Shown here: piece by piece, positions 18,661 to 28,324 of the stretch
Layout: every line of letters begins with the position of its first letter
Position numbering within the stretch: the stretch's first letter is position 1
Assembly: GCA_004554705.1 (NCBI GenBank)
Contig: SFKS01000001.1
Coordinates: forward strand, 62,001 to 126,000
DNA from: Clostridiales bacterium
GTDB lineage: Bacteria > Bacillota > Clostridia > TANB77 > CAG-508
Direction of reading: 5' to 3'
Length of the DNA: 64,000 nt
Translations under genes and position numbers: made by a program
The notes under the pieces: generated by a model
The model's database searches: none
What the model was told of the DNA's origin: nothing
Seen by the model: the letters and a program-made list of their open reading frames with translations, nothing else

Positions 18661-18888
18661 CTAGCTTATTCGTAATTTTAATTCATTTATAATGTCTACT
18701 GAAAAGCCCTTTTGTTTTACCTCTTTTATTAAATAATCTAATTTTGCCTTATGTGCTTTTATTTGATACAAATAATAGTCAATAAGTTCTCCTTCTGCTT
18801 GTTCAAAATTCTTATTAGCTACGTTTAGGTCTGTTTTAGTTTTTAATATGCATTCTACTAGTTCAATATCTATTTTGTTTTTTCTCAT
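18661..18888 (-). CDS. DUF2508 family protein, YaaL-like
   Basis: 75-residue helical, charged protein of unknown function. Its size, the YYLYQIKAHKAKLDYLIKEVK-type helix and its position immediately upstream of bofA match YaaL/DUF2508, which occupies the same place in Bacillus. The ATG at 18888 has a GGAGG site; an in-frame TTG six codons earlier overlaps that site and is rejected. Confidence 0.75.
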   Translation of the reverse strand: MRKNKIDIELVECILKTKTDLNVANKNFEQAEGELIDYYLYQIKAHKAKLDYLIKEVKQKGFSVDIINELKLRIS

Positions 18889-18947
18889 AATGAATTTCCT
18901 CCACAATTTGTATTATATGCATTTTTTTGGAAAATATTTATTTTGTA

Positions 18948-18976
18948 TTGATATTGTGTTGATTTTAAGTTATAAT
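18948..18976 (+). promoter_or_regulatory. Promoter of tRNA-Thr
   Basis: TTGATA, a 17-base spacer and TATAAT end eight bases before the first base of the mature tRNA. This is a near-consensus sigma-A promoter for a single-gene tRNA transcript. Confidence 0.85.
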
Positions 18977-18984
18977 GTTCTTAT

Positions 18985-19060
18985 GCTATTATAGCTCAGT
19001 TGGTAGAGCAATTGATTCGTAATCAATAGGTCGCCAGTTCGATCCTGGCTAATAGCTCCA
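18985..19060 (+). tRNA. tRNA-Thr (anticodon CGT)
   Basis: Complete 76-base cloverleaf. The acceptor stem GCTATTA/TAATAGC is perfect, the D stem is GCTC/GAGC, the anticodon stem ATTGA/TCAAT holds the loop TTCGTAA (anticodon CGT, codon ACG), the T stem is GCCAG/CTGGC, and CCA is encoded. It has its own promoter and a terminator follows at once. It is the only tRNA gene in the window. Confidence 0.97.
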
Positions 19061-19061
19061 T

Positions 19062-19096
19062 AAAAAAATCCAATGGGAAATCCCATTGGATTTTTT
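19062..19096. terminator. Bidirectional terminator after tRNA-Thr
   Basis: AAAATCCAATGGGA pairs with TCCCATTGGATTTT with a very short loop; T-runs follow in both directions. It ends tRNA-Thr on the plus strand and the surface-protein gene on the minus strand, whose last bases it touches. Confidence 0.9.
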
Positions 19097-20498
19097 ATTT
19101 GAATCTTCTTCCTTTTATTGGTTTTGAGTTTGCATTTTGATCATTGTTTGTTTCTTCTTTTTGTGCTATTTTTATTGATTCTATATTTTCGTTGGCATTT
19201 GTAATTTTAGGCTTTAGGGCTACTGCTGCTCTTTGGTTTAAGTTCTCTTTATTATATTCTGCAAGTTTTGCTAATATTCTTTGATAGTTTTTGTAGTCAT
19301 ATGCAAAGTATATTGTTAATCCTACAAAGCTTGCTGTTGCTATTAATAACATTCCTGATATTAATTTATCAAAATTTGCTGTTATCCATCCTCCTATTGA
19401 GTTTCCTATTCCATTAAACCAATTTTTAATTTTTTGTATTGTTGTTAGTGGTACTACTATTGGCTCGTCTTCTCTTTCTATGGTTATTTTATATGTTTTT
19501 TGCTCTTCTGACCCTGTTTCATTTGGTAATGTTACTTTTATTGTTATTTCATTTTTTCCTGCTTTTATTTTTTCATTTCCTATTATCTCTATTTTTGCAT
19601 TTTCTCTATTTGCTGTTGCATCCACCTGTAGTTCTTTTATAGTGTATGATAATTTTTCTAAATTCTTATATTCATATGTATTAAATACAAATTGTGGTTC
19701 TAGTTTTATTTCAACTTTTTGATTGTTTTCATCTATATAATATATACTTAATGTTTGTAGGTTTAATTCTGGTAATGCTCTTGTTACTATTATTTTGTAT
19801 GTGTCTGTGCTTCCATCTTCAGCTGTCACAACAATTTCCACATTGTTTTCTCCTACTTGTAGTTCTTCATTTCCTGTTATTTTTACTGTGGCTTTTGAAT
19901 GTTCTGGTGTTGCTACTATGCTTAGTTTTGTGATTTCATTTGGAACATTTATAGAATACTCTTTTACTTTTTTATTGAATTCTGGTGTTATTACTCCTTC
20001 TGCAATTTGTAATGCTGATAAATTTGAATTATCAGATTTTTTTGTTTCGGCTGGTTTTGTAGTTGTGTTAGTCGATGGTTTTGTAGTTGGTGTTGATGGT
20101 GTGTTTGGAGTTGTCGGCGTTGTTGGGGTTGGTTGTTTAATAATTACACTTTTTGATGCACTTTGTGTTCCTTCTGTTTCACTAGCATAATTGGCTACTA
20201 GACCTGAAGCATTAATAGTAATAGTTCCTGAACTTCCAGCAACACAAGAAATTGTTAATGATGATTGTGACATTAAATCAACATAAGTCTGGCTTAAAGT
20301 TCCATTGCTTGCAGATAAGTTAATTGCCCCAGCTTCATTACTACCAACTGAAACCGTAACATTAAAGCTTTCCCCTGGTGAAACTGTAGATTTCGAAGTA
20401 GTTATAGTTAAAGTTGCATTTGAAACAGTTGTTAATAGCAAGCCAACAATAATTATTATGCCTATTATTAATATACTTTTTGAAATTCTTTTATTCAT
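19095..20498 (-). CDS. Surface protein with cadherin-like beta-sandwich domains
   Basis: 467-residue exported protein. A signal peptide (about residues 1-28) leads into a beta-rich domain, then a Thr/Pro-rich linker (about 126-157, repeats of TPTTPNTPSTP type). Two cadherin-like beta-sandwich domains follow (about 160-245 and 250-350); the first ends in DGSTDTYKIIVTRA, the usual end of that family. A membrane helix near residues 385-410 leaves a cytoplasmic basic tail, so the protein is anchored with its domains outside. It lies just downstream of a dockerin-bearing cell-wall hydrolase gene (22 bases), suggesting joint expression. Binding partner unknown. Confidence 0.75.
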   Translation of the reverse strand: MNKRISKSILIIGIIIIVGLLLTTVSNATLTITTSKSTVSPGESFNVTVSVGSNEAGAINLSASNGTLSQTYVDLMSQSSLTISCVAGSSGTITINASGLVANYASETEGTQSASKSVIIKQPTPTTPTTPNTPSTPTTKPSTNTTTKPAETKKSDNSNLSALQIAEGVITPEFNKKVKEYSINVPNEITKLSIVATPEHSKATVKITGNEELQVGENNVEIVVTAEDGSTDTYKIIVTRALPELNLQTLSIYYIDENNQKVEIKLEPQFVFNTYEYKNLEKLSYTIKELQVDATANRENAKIEIIGNEKIKAGKNEITIKVTLPNETGSEEQKTYKITIEREDEPIVVPLTTIQKIKNWFNGIGNSIGGWITANFDKLISGMLLIATASFVGLTIYFAYDYKNYQRILAKLAEYNKENLNQRAAVALKPKITNANENIESIKIAQKEETNNDQNANSKPIKGRRFK

Positions 20499-20520
20499 AA
20501 TTATCTTTTGTCCCCCTTAT

Positions 20521-22440
20521 TTATAAAGAAATTTTACTCATATTCATTATGTGATTTTTGACTTTAACATAGTCTAGAGGTGTTATATTTCCATCTCTAT
20601 TTGCATCTCCTGCTAAGCTATAAATTCCTTCTAGCTTAGTTATATTCATTATATTATTTTTTATTTTAACATAATCTAAAGGTGTTATCTTTCCATCACC
20701 ATTTGCATCTCCAAGCATTATCACCGTATATTCTTGCTCTCCAATCTTAACCTTTGCACCTGTTCCAAAAATTTCGCCTTCTAGCACTGCCTCTGGTATA
20801 TCTGTTATCTTTATATCCGGTGTTACTCTTATATTTGTGCCTTCTATTTTATATTTTTCTACCGGTGCTTTTTGTATGTATGCTTCTGATATGTATCCTT
20901 GTGTTCCATCTTGTAATTTTACTCTATACCAAGTGTGTCCATTAATTTTGAAATCTATTTTATCTATTATTGTTACTTGTGTTCCAACTGGCAATATTTG
21001 TTTTACCCTTGTATTAGTTGTTCCTGGTCCGTTTCTTAGGTTACACATTGCTCCTATGGTTGCTGGTTCATTTACAATTTCTACAGTGTCAACATCTTTT
21101 AGATATTCTCTTGATGCATATCCTATTATTGCTTCACTTCCTGCATTGTAGAATATCTTATCCCAATAACGTCCATCACTTGATATTTCTTCTGCTCTTT
21201 CTATTCTAACAATTGTTGTTCCTTTTGGCACTTTTCCCTTTATATCATAATTTGTTGAAGGTCCTCTTCTTACTGTAAGCGGATAATATAGTGTGTTTAC
21301 TACTACATTTTCTGTATGTAATGATATTTTTCTTCCTGGTTTTATTGAAGCTGTGGTAGGCATATTGTTATATATTGGTATTATAAAATTAAAATTGTTT
21401 TCTAAAATTCCTAAATTGTTATATTCTCTTTGAATGGTTGTGCTCTCTGTGTATGGTGCTGATAGATTTTGTTGGTATTGATGCCAATATAGGCATTTGC
21501 TAGCTTCATCTACACTGAATTTTTCTAAATATAAACAGTCTTGATATCCGTTAATATATTCTCCTGATAAAAAATATGCCCCTCCAATTATTGAAAGTTC
21601 TGGGTTTGTCCAACCTTTTTCTTTCGCCTTTTCTAAACCATTTTTAATTACTTCAGCAATTGGTGAACCAGATGGTGCGGTGGCTCCTATGTTAAAATAA
21701 TTGTAATATCCTAAATATTGTGTTGTATTTCCTTGTGCATTTGTGTAAGTATAATTTCCACTTGTTGTACTGCTACCATTTCTTCCTTGTTCTTGTATGA
21801 TTCTTGCAGCTAAATGATATGGACTTACATTGTTTTTCTTTCCTGCTTCATAAATTACCTGAGCAAAAGATTTGTTTATAACTTGAGTATTTCCTGCTGT
21901 ATCTATATATGTAATAGTATCTGTATCCATATTAGTACCTGAAAGTATTGATTTTACTCCTTGTACAGTGTGTACAGCTTCATTAAATGACAATGTTTCA
22001 AATGCAAATATATATGTTTCGTTTAACCAATTTCTTGGATCTATATAATATGAAACTGTTTTGTTGGATGCACAGTACCATTGACTTTCATATAAAATTG
22101 GGCTACCATCTGACATTTTACAAGTTGGGCATACCCAATCTCCTACATTATCTGTTGTGTAAGTTTTATGTACTACACTTCTAAAATGTTTTGCTGTTGT
22201 TTCATTATAAAGAACCGTGTTCCAGTCTAAACCTGTATACAGTGCTGTAAAAGTCCAATTTGGATGAGCAGTTTTTAACTCTTGCACTAATGTATATATT
22301 TCTGGATAATTTACTAAATTTGTTAAGTCCTCTGTTCTTTCTCTTGCCTCAACATTATTAGGTAAAAACGCTAGAATTATACAATATATTAATATTGTTA
22401 CAAAAAGAACTAAACTAAAGGTCTTTTTAATTTTATTCAT
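20521..22440 (-). CDS. Exported glucosaminidase-like protein with SH3 domains and a dockerin-like pair
   Basis: 639-residue secreted protein. After a signal peptide comes a region with HPNWTFTALYTGLDW, then a GH73-type endo-beta-N-acetylglucosaminidase domain (around HLAARIIQEQGRNGS and YYNYFNIGA). Two bacterial SH3 domains follow (PLTVRRGPSTNYDIKG and MCNLRNGPGTTN). The C-terminus has two copies of a calcium-loop repeat, GDANGDGKITPLDYVKIKN and GDANRDGNITPLDYVKVKN, which is the dockerin type I signature. It should cut peptidoglycan. An in-frame upstream extension to 22551 is rejected because GGAGG and the signal peptide favour the ATG at 22440. Confidence 0.85.
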   Translation of the reverse strand: MNKIKKTFSLVLFVTILIYCIILAFLPNNVEARERTEDLTNLVNYPEIYTLVQELKTAHPNWTFTALYTGLDWNTVLYNETTAKHFRSVVHKTYTTDNVGDWVCPTCKMSDGSPILYESQWYCASNKTVSYYIDPRNWLNETYIFAFETLSFNEAVHTVQGVKSILSGTNMDTDTITYIDTAGNTQVINKSFAQVIYEAGKKNNVSPYHLAARIIQEQGRNGSSTTSGNYTYTNAQGNTTQYLGYYNYFNIGATAPSGSPIAEVIKNGLEKAKEKGWTNPELSIIGGAYFLSGEYINGYQDCLYLEKFSVDEASKCLYWHQYQQNLSAPYTESTTIQREYNNLGILENNFNFIIPIYNNMPTTASIKPGRKISLHTENVVVNTLYYPLTVRRGPSTNYDIKGKVPKGTTIVRIERAEEISSDGRYWDKIFYNAGSEAIIGYASREYLKDVDTVEIVNEPATIGAMCNLRNGPGTTNTRVKQILPVGTQVTIIDKIDFKINGHTWYRVKLQDGTQGYISEAYIQKAPVEKYKIEGTNIRVTPDIKITDIPEAVLEGEIFGTGAKVKIGEQEYTVIMLGDANGDGKITPLDYVKIKNNIMNITKLEGIYSLAGDANRDGNITPLDYVKVKNHIMNMSKISL

Positions 22441-22539
22441 TTCTTTCCTCCAAATATCATTTGTAAATTTATAGATGATTATAGTATATAATATCGTAAA
22501 AAGTAAGTCAAGGAAAAATTTTAAAAAACCTTTGGAAAA

Positions 22540-22584
22540 TTTTAAGAGCATAGAAAAGTTTTTCCTTTTCTACACTCTTAATTT
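22540..22584 (-). terminator. Terminator of the CmpB-like gene
   Basis: Long imperfect hairpin: TTAAGAG and AGAAAAG pair with CTTTTCT and CTCTTAA across small internal loops, ending in a T-rich run on the minus strand just at the gene's stop. Confidence 0.65.
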
Positions 22585-23360
22585 TCATCAAATTTATATA
22601 TATATGTTTTTACATTGGGAAGCAAATCTCTTATATATACTACATTTCCGTTTTCTAATTGTAGTGTTACATTTGGATATGTTTTTATCATTCTTTCATT
22701 GCCCCAGAATTTTTGTATTAATTCTGACCTTTGTTTATTCCCATATATTTTATTATATTGTTTTATTATTTTTGATTTATTTTTAATATTCAAGTTGTTT
22801 TCAGCTGACATTCTTATTAAAAATAAGTCCATGGCTATAGCAGAAGCTATTACATTAAATATCATAAAAATTATTGCAATACTGGTTAGAATTTTTAGTA
22901 TTCTTAAGTTTATTTTTGATTTTATGTAATCGATAAATTTATCTATTGTTGGATTTATTATTCTAATTAATATTAAGCTTAAGATACCCCAAAATATTGA
23001 ATATAATAAGCATATTCTTCCATTGATGTTTAAAAATCTTTTTGAATAGTCCCACCATCTTGCACCAAATAGTATTTCTCCCAAAAAGCTCATAATATAT
23101 TCTATTATTGAGCCTGTTATGCATCCTCCTAAAAATAGTGTATAATTATTTTTGTTAAAAAGTCGCAACACTAAAATCAGTACTACTGCACCTACTCCAT
23201 ATATTCCACAAAATGGTCCATATAAAAAGCTTTTTCTACTTTCAAGTACATTATAATTAACAAGTGCAAATAAAGTTTCTACTACAAAACCTATAAAACT
23301 ATATATTATGAAATATATTAGTATTCTCCATATATTTATCTTTTCTGTTTTTTTCTCCAT
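22578..23360 (-). CDS. CmpB-type putative ABC transporter permease (membrane protein)
   Basis: 260-residue membrane protein with about six hydrophobic helices. The sequence matches the ABC_trans_CmpB family at SFIGFVVETLF, SFLYGPFCGIYGVGAV, GGCITGSIIEYIMSF and RWWDYSKRFLNINGRICLLYSIFWG. Despite the family name, transport activity has not been shown to my knowledge and no ATPase gene is adjacent. It starts three bases after the aspartokinase stop, so the two share a transcript, probably without functional connection. Confidence 0.85.
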   Translation of the reverse strand: MEKKTEKINIWRILIYFIIYSFIGFVVETLFALVNYNVLESRKSFLYGPFCGIYGVGAVVLILVLRLFNKNNYTLFLGGCITGSIIEYIMSFLGEILFGARWWDYSKRFLNINGRICLLYSIFWGILSLILIRIINPTIDKFIDYIKSKINLRILKILTSIAIIFMIFNVIASAIAMDLFLIRMSAENNLNIKNKSKIIKQYNKIYGNKQRSELIQKFWGNERMIKTYPNVTLQLENGNVVYIRDLLPNVKTYIYKFDEN

Positions 23361-23363
23361 ATA

Positions 23364-24095
23364 TTACCTTCCTACTATTGTTCCAATACTTTCTTCTTTA
23401 AATACTGATTTTACAAATATTTTTACTAAATTTTCTTGAGCTATTTCTATACATTTGTTATGTAATACTTCTGCTCCATTGTTTGACAATTCTAACATTT
23501 TATCATATGATATTGTTTCATATCTTTTAGCATTTTGATTTTTGTTCGGATCCTCTGAATATATTCCATCAACATCTTTGAATATTTCACACCTTTCAGC
23601 TTGCAACGCAGCAGCTAATGCTATTGCTGTTGTGTCTGAACCACCTCTTCCTAATGTTGTTATATTTTTGTTTTTATCTACACCTTGAAATCCTGCAACA
23701 ATCACTATTTTGTTCTCTTTCAGGTCTTTATTGATTTTAGAAGTTTCAATTTCCGTGATATTTGCATCTCCAAAATTTGAGTCTGTAATTATTGGTATTT
23801 GCCATCCCAAGTATGATATTGCTTGATATCCTAAACTTTTTAAACACATTGCTAGTTTTGCAATTGTTATCTGTTCTCCTACTGATACTAACATATCATG
23901 TTCTCTTTTGTTTGGTTTTTGAGTTATTTCTTTTTCTTCTTGTATTAGTTCATCTGTCGTATTCCCTTGTGCTGAAACTACAACTACAATTGATTTTCCT
24001 TTGTTTTTTTCTTTTATAATGTGCTTACAAACATTAAAAAGTTTTTCTGTATTTGCTACAGAACTTCCTCCAAATTTTTGTATAATTATTCCCAT
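23364..24095 (-). CDS. Aspartate kinase, catalytic domain only
   Basis: 243-residue amino-acid kinase that phosphorylates aspartate, the first step to Lys, Thr and Met and to the dipicolinate precursor pool. The N-terminal KFGGSSVAN, the SVGEQI segment, TLGRGGSDTTA and IFKDVDGIYSEDPN are all intact. The protein ends at GTIVGR, exactly where the regulatory ACT domains of normal (about 400-residue) aspartokinases begin. No ACT-like sequence follows in any frame, because the next gene starts three bases later. An ACT-less enzyme would lack classical feedback inhibition by lysine or threonine. Confidence 0.88.
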   Translation of the reverse strand: MGIIIQKFGGSSVANTEKLFNVCKHIIKEKNKGKSIVVVVSAQGNTTDELIQEEKEITQKPNKREHDMLVSVGEQITIAKLAMCLKSLGYQAISYLGWQIPIITDSNFGDANITEIETSKINKDLKENKIVIVAGFQGVDKNKNITTLGRGGSDTTAIALAAALQAERCEIFKDVDGIYSEDPNKNQNAKRYETISYDKMLELSNNGAEVLHNKCIEIAQENLVKIFVKSVFKEESIGTIVGR

Positions 24096-24238
24096 TATGG
24101 AACCTCTTTTTACATATAAAATACCAATAGCACTTAAATCTAAGTGTTATATCTTTTCTTCTTTGTATATTATACGTCAAAAGAATCTTTTTGTGAATAT
24201 ATTTTTACTATTTTCTATTGTTTTCTGTTTTTCTATAA

Positions 24239-24277
24239 AATAAGATAAGTGGTAATGGTTATGTCACTTATCTTATT
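24239..24277 (-). terminator. Terminator of secA-prfB
   Basis: AATAAGATAAGTG pairs with CACTTATCTTATT with a 13-base loop; the prfB stop codon lies inside the 5' arm of the minus-strand hairpin and a T-rich stretch follows. Confidence 0.7.
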
Positions 24278-25371
24278 ATTGTTTTTAAGTATGCTTCAAT
24301 AAATTCATTTAATTCTCCGTTCATCACTGCCTCAATATTGCCAACCTCGTAGTTTGTTCTATGATCTTTCACAAGTGTGTATGGGCAAAATACATATGAG
24401 CGGATTTGACTTCCCCATGCTATATCTCGTTGTACTCCTTTTAAATCTTCTATTTTTTCTTTTTGTTCTTTTTCTTTTAGTTCTAATAATTTTGATTTTA
24501 ACATTGTCATTGCATATTCTCTATTTTGTGTTTGAGACCTTTCAGTTTGGCATGCTGTTACGATTCCTGTTGGTATATGCGTTAGTCTTACAGCTGATGA
24601 GGTTTTATTTACTTTTTGTCCCCCTGCTCCTGATGCTCGATATACATCCATTTTTATGTCATCTGGATTTATATCTAGCTTTATATCTTCTGTTATTTCT
24701 GGTAGTACCTCTGCTGAGGCAAATGATGTGTGTCTTCTTCCTCCGGCGTCGAATGGTGATATACGTACTAATCTATGTACTCCATTCTCACCTTTTAAAT
24801 ATCCATAAGCATTTTCGCCTTTTACTAAAAAGGTTACACTTTTTATGCCTGCTTCATCACCCTCTAAGTAATCTAGTTCGTGAACTTCAAAGCCATTGCT
24901 TATAGCCCATTTGCTATACATTCTGTATAGCATTTCAACCCAATCTTGAGATTCTGTTCCTCCTGCTCCTGGATGAAGTGTAACTATTGCATTATTTTTA
25001 TCATATTTTCCAGATAATAATGTTTCTAATTGTAAATGTTCTATGTCTTCTTCTAATTTAGCTGTGTTTTTTAGAACTTCTTTACATAGTTCAATATCTT
25101 CTTCCTCTAATAGCAGTTCATTTAAGTCCACTAAATTTTCATATTCCGTCTCTATTTTTTTAAATTTTGCTAACTTGTTTTGCAAATGCTTCATTTTTGT
25201 AAGTACTAGTCCAGAACTTTGTTGGTTATCCCAAAAATTAGGTTCTCCTGTTTTTATTTCTAGCTCTTTTAGCTCTGTTTCTATGTTATTTATATTTAGT
25301 GCTTCCTCTATACTATTAATTTTTGATTTTAAATTTAATAATTTGTGTTTGTTTTCTTCTAATTCGAGCAT
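24268..25371 (-). CDS. prfB: Peptide chain release factor 2, without programmed frameshift
   Basis: 367-residue release factor for UGA and UAA. The anticodon-like tripeptide SPF (in RISPFDAGG) identifies RF2 as opposed to RF1, and the GGQ hydrolysis motif appears in ASGAGGQKVNK. In many bacteria prfB contains a +1 frameshift at a UGA near codon 25. Here the N-terminal region (IEEALNINNIETELKELE) is continuous and no in-frame stop occurs. The ATG follows an AGGAGAG site. It lies 63 bases downstream of secA, the order usual in Firmicutes, so the two probably form an operon. Confidence 0.97.
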   Translation of the reverse strand: MLELEENKHKLLNLKSKINSIEEALNINNIETELKELEIKTGEPNFWDNQQSSGLVLTKMKHLQNKLAKFKKIETEYENLVDLNELLLEEEDIELCKEVLKNTAKLEEDIEHLQLETLLSGKYDKNNAIVTLHPGAGGTESQDWVEMLYRMYSKWAISNGFEVHELDYLEGDEAGIKSVTFLVKGENAYGYLKGENGVHRLVRISPFDAGGRRHTSFASAEVLPEITEDIKLDINPDDIKMDVYRASGAGGQKVNKTSSAVRLTHIPTGIVTACQTERSQTQNREYAMTMLKSKLLELKEKEQKEKIEDLKGVQRDIAWGSQIRSYVFCPYTLVKDHRTNYEVGNIEAVMNGELNEFIEAYLKTIIR

Positions 25372-25434
25372 GTTTCTCTCCTATTCATTTAAATTATAAG
25401 TTATGAGTATATAAAAGCTTTTCAAGTAAATTTG

Positions 25435-28164
25435 CTATTTACCGCAACATTGTTTATACTTCTTACCTGAACCACATGGACATGGGTCATTCCTGCCTAC
25501 TTGTGGTCCTTCGTTTTTTATTGGAGTGCTTGGAGCATTTTGAGATTTATGAGGTATTGCATTTTCTGTTTGCTTTAATCCTTCTCCTGTAATTTTTACT
25601 GTTTGTTTTCTTTCTATTTTTTGTATTCCTTTTATGTGTGTTAAAATTTTTACAACGTCTATTTTTATGTCGTTTACCATTTGTTCAAACATATCAAAAC
25701 CTTCTATTCTGTATTGTGCCACAGGGTCTTTTTGTCCATATGCTCTTAGTCCTATTCCATCTTTTAGTTCATCCATTGCGTCTATGTGATCCATCCATTT
25801 TTGGTCAACTACTTTTAGCATAACTACTCTTTCTATTTCTCTTATTTGTTCTTCTCCTATTTCTTTTTCTTTTGCTTCGTAGTTTGCTAAAGTTTTATTA
25901 TATAGGTTTTCTATAAGTTCTGGTACGTTTTCATTTATTTCTGTTATGTCTATATCTAATATTGATTTTATTTCTGTTTTTAGGCTCTCTTTGTCTAGTC
26001 CTTCTTCATTTTCATGTGTTGTCACTATTTCTTCTATTACTGAATGCATCATTTTTTGTATTTGTTCTTTTAGGTTTTCTCCGTTTAGAACTTCTCTTCT
26101 TTGTTTATAAATTATTTCTCTTTGTGTGTTCATTACATCATCATATTGGAGTACATGCTTTCTTATGCTGAAATGCTTTCCTTCTACTCTTTTTTGTGCA
26201 TTTTCAACAGTTTTTGAAAGCAAGCTCATTTCTATTGGCATATTTTCATCTGCTTTTAGAGTGTTATATAAACTTGTTATCATATCTCCACCAAAGATTT
26301 TCATTAAATCATCATCTAGTGCTATATAAAATCTTGATTCCCCTGGGTCTCCTTGTCTTCCACTTCTTCCTCTTAGCTGATTATCAATTCTTCTTGATTC
26401 ATGTCTTTCTGTTCCTATTATTTTTAAACCACCTGCTTGTAATACTTTTTCTTTCTCTTCTTTTATTTCATTTTCAAATTTTTCTTGATATTTATTAAAT
26501 ACTTTTCTTGCTTCTAAAACTTGTTCATCCTTTGTTTCGTTATGAGCATTTGCTTGTTCTATAAGTTCATCTGAATATCCTTGTTTTCTCATTTCTTGTT
26601 TTGCTAAGAACTCTGAATTTCCTCCAAGCATTATATCAGTACCACGTCCTGCCATGTTTGTAGCAATTGTTACGGCTCCAAATTTTCCTGCTTGTGCTAT
26701 AATTTCTGCTTCTTTTTCGTGATATTTGGCATTTAATACCTCATGTTTTACTCCTTCACGTTTTAAAATACTACTTAATTTTTCTGAGTTTTCAATTGAG
26801 ACTGTACCTACTAAGACTGGTTGACCTTTTTCGTAACTTTTCTTTATATCTTGTACTACTGCATTAAATTTTGCTCTTTCATTTTTGTATATTATGTCAT
26901 TCAAGTCTTGTCTTATCATTGGCTTGTTTGTTGGTATTGAAACAACATCTAGGTTATATATTTCTCTAAATTCTGCCTCTTCTGTCATAGCTGTACCTGT
27001 CATGCCTGCTAATTTGTCATACATTCTAAAATAGTTCTGGAATGTTATTGTTGCTAATGTTTTTGATTCATTTGCAATTTTAACATTTTCCTTTGCTTCT
27101 ATTGCTTGATGTAAACCATCACTATATCTTCTTCCATACATTATTCTTCCTGTAAATTCATCTACAATTAAAACTTCTCCATCTTTTACAATGTAGTCTA
27201 TGTCTTTTTTCATAATACCATGTGCATGTAAAGCTTTGTTTATGTGATGAACTATATCAGAATTGTCTATGTCATTTAAATTCTCTAGTTTGAAATATTC
27301 CTCTGCTTTTTTAGTTCCTCTTTCTGTAAGAGTTGCAGATTTTGCTTTTAGATCTATTACATAATCATATTTTTCATTGTCTTCAGCTTGTTCTAGATTC
27401 TTTGCGTCTTCTTCTATTATTGTTTTTGCTTTTAATTTTTTAACAAAGTCATTTGCTAAATTATATAAATTAGAACTTTCTGCTGCTGTTCCTGAAATTA
27501 TAAGTGGTGTACGAGCTTCATCTATTAAAATACTGTCTATTTCATCTACTATGGCATAGTTGAGCGGTCTTTGTACCATATCTTGTTTATTTATAACCAT
27601 GTTATCTCTTAAATAGTCAAAGCCATATTCGTTATTTGTTCCATATGTTATGTCTGCCTGATAGGCTTCTTTTTTCTGTGCTGGTTCCATTCTTGCTACT
27701 ACTAACCCTACTGTCAATCCTAAGAATTTATATAGTTTTCCCATCCATTCGCTATCTCTTTTTGCTAGGTAGTCATTTACTGTTACTACATGAACTCCTT
27801 TTCCTGAAAGTGCATTTAGATATACTGGCAAGGTTGCCACTAATGTTTTTCCTTCTCCTGTTCGCATTTCAGCAATTCTTCCTTGATGAAGTATAATTCC
27901 ACCTATTAATTGAACATCGAAATGTCTCATTCCTAAAACTCTTTTTGAGGCTTCTCTTACAACTGCAAAAGCTTCTGGTAGAATATCATCTAATGTTTCA
28001 CCTTTTTGTAATCTTTCCTTAAATTCGCTTGTTTTTGCTTTTAGTTGCTCATCTGTTAATTTTTCGATATTTGGCTCTATATTGTTTATTTTTTCCACAA
28101 TTGGCATTACCCTTTGAACTTCTTTTTCACTATATGATTTAAAAATTTTACTTAAAAATCCCAT
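25435..28164 (-). CDS. secA: Protein translocase ATPase SecA
   Basis: 909-residue motor of Sec export. The DEAD-type motor has [14 protein letters not shown] (Walker A), a [16 protein letters not shown] stretch (Walker B) and the second motor motifs [10 protein letters not shown] and [13 protein letters not shown]. The helical wing and scaffold domains are present, and the C-terminus ends in the zinc motif [15 protein letters not shown]. No SecA2 features are evident. The ATG at 28164 is preferred for its AAGGA site; an ATG six codons upstream is possible. The promoter lies at 28200-28228. Confidence 0.98.
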   Translation of the reverse strand: MGFLSKIFKSYSEKEVQRVMPIVEKINNIEPNIEKLTDEQLKAKTSEFKERLQKGETLDDILPEAFAVVREASKRVLGMRHFDVQLIGGIILHQGRIAEMRTGEGKTLVATLPVYLNALSGKGVHVVTVNDYLAKRDSEWMGKLYKFLGLTVGLVVARMEPAQKKEAYQADITYGTNNEYGFDYLRDNMVINKQDMVQRPLNYAIVDEIDSILIDEARTPLIISGTAAESSNLYNLANDFVKKLKAKTIIEEDAKNLEQAEDNEKYDYVIDLKAKSATLTERGTKKAEEYFKLENLNDIDNSDIVHHINKALHAHGIMKKDIDYIVKDGEVLIVDEFTGRIMYGRRYSDGLHQAIEAKENVKIANESKTLATITFQNYFRMYDKLAGMTGTAMTEEAEFREIYNLDVVSIPTNKPMIRQDLNDIIYKNERAKFNAVVQDIKKSYEKGQPVLVGTVSIENSEKLSSILKREGVKHEVLNAKYHEKEAEIIAQAGKFGAVTIATNMAGRGTDIMLGGNSEFLAKQEMRKQGYSDELIEQANAHNETKDEQVLEARKVFNKYQEKFENEIKEEKEKVLQAGGLKIIGTERHESRRIDNQLRGRSGRQGDPGESRFYIALDDDLMKIFGGDMITSLYNTLKADENMPIEMSLLSKTVENAQKRVEGKHFSIRKHVLQYDDVMNTQREIIYKQRREVLNGENLKEQIQKMMHSVIEEIVTTHENEEGLDKESLKTEIKSILDIDITEINENVPELIENLYNKTLANYEAKEKEIGEEQIREIERVVMLKVVDQKWMDHIDAMDELKDGIGLRAYGQKDPVAQYRIEGFDMFEQMVNDIKIDVVKILTHIKGIQKIERKQTVKITGEGLKQTENAIPHKSQNAPSTPIKNEGPQVGRNDPCPCGSGKKYKQCCGK

Positions 28165-28199
28165 CTTGTATCCTTCTTTCATATTATTCTAACTATATA

Positions 28200-28228
28200 T
28201 TTATATCATAAAATATCATATCTTTCAA
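28200..28228 (-). promoter_or_regulatory. Promoter of secA-prfB
   Basis: Minus-strand TTGAAA, a 17-base spacer and TATAAA, one mismatch from consensus in each box, 36 bases before the secA start. Confidence 0.65.
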
Positions 28229-28324
28229 GATTTTACATAGAATTAAGTGAAATGCAATAGTTAATTAATATTTAAAGATAGCCGAGTTTTGCTAAACTTT
28301 AAATGATAGAAGTGAGGGGTTATT

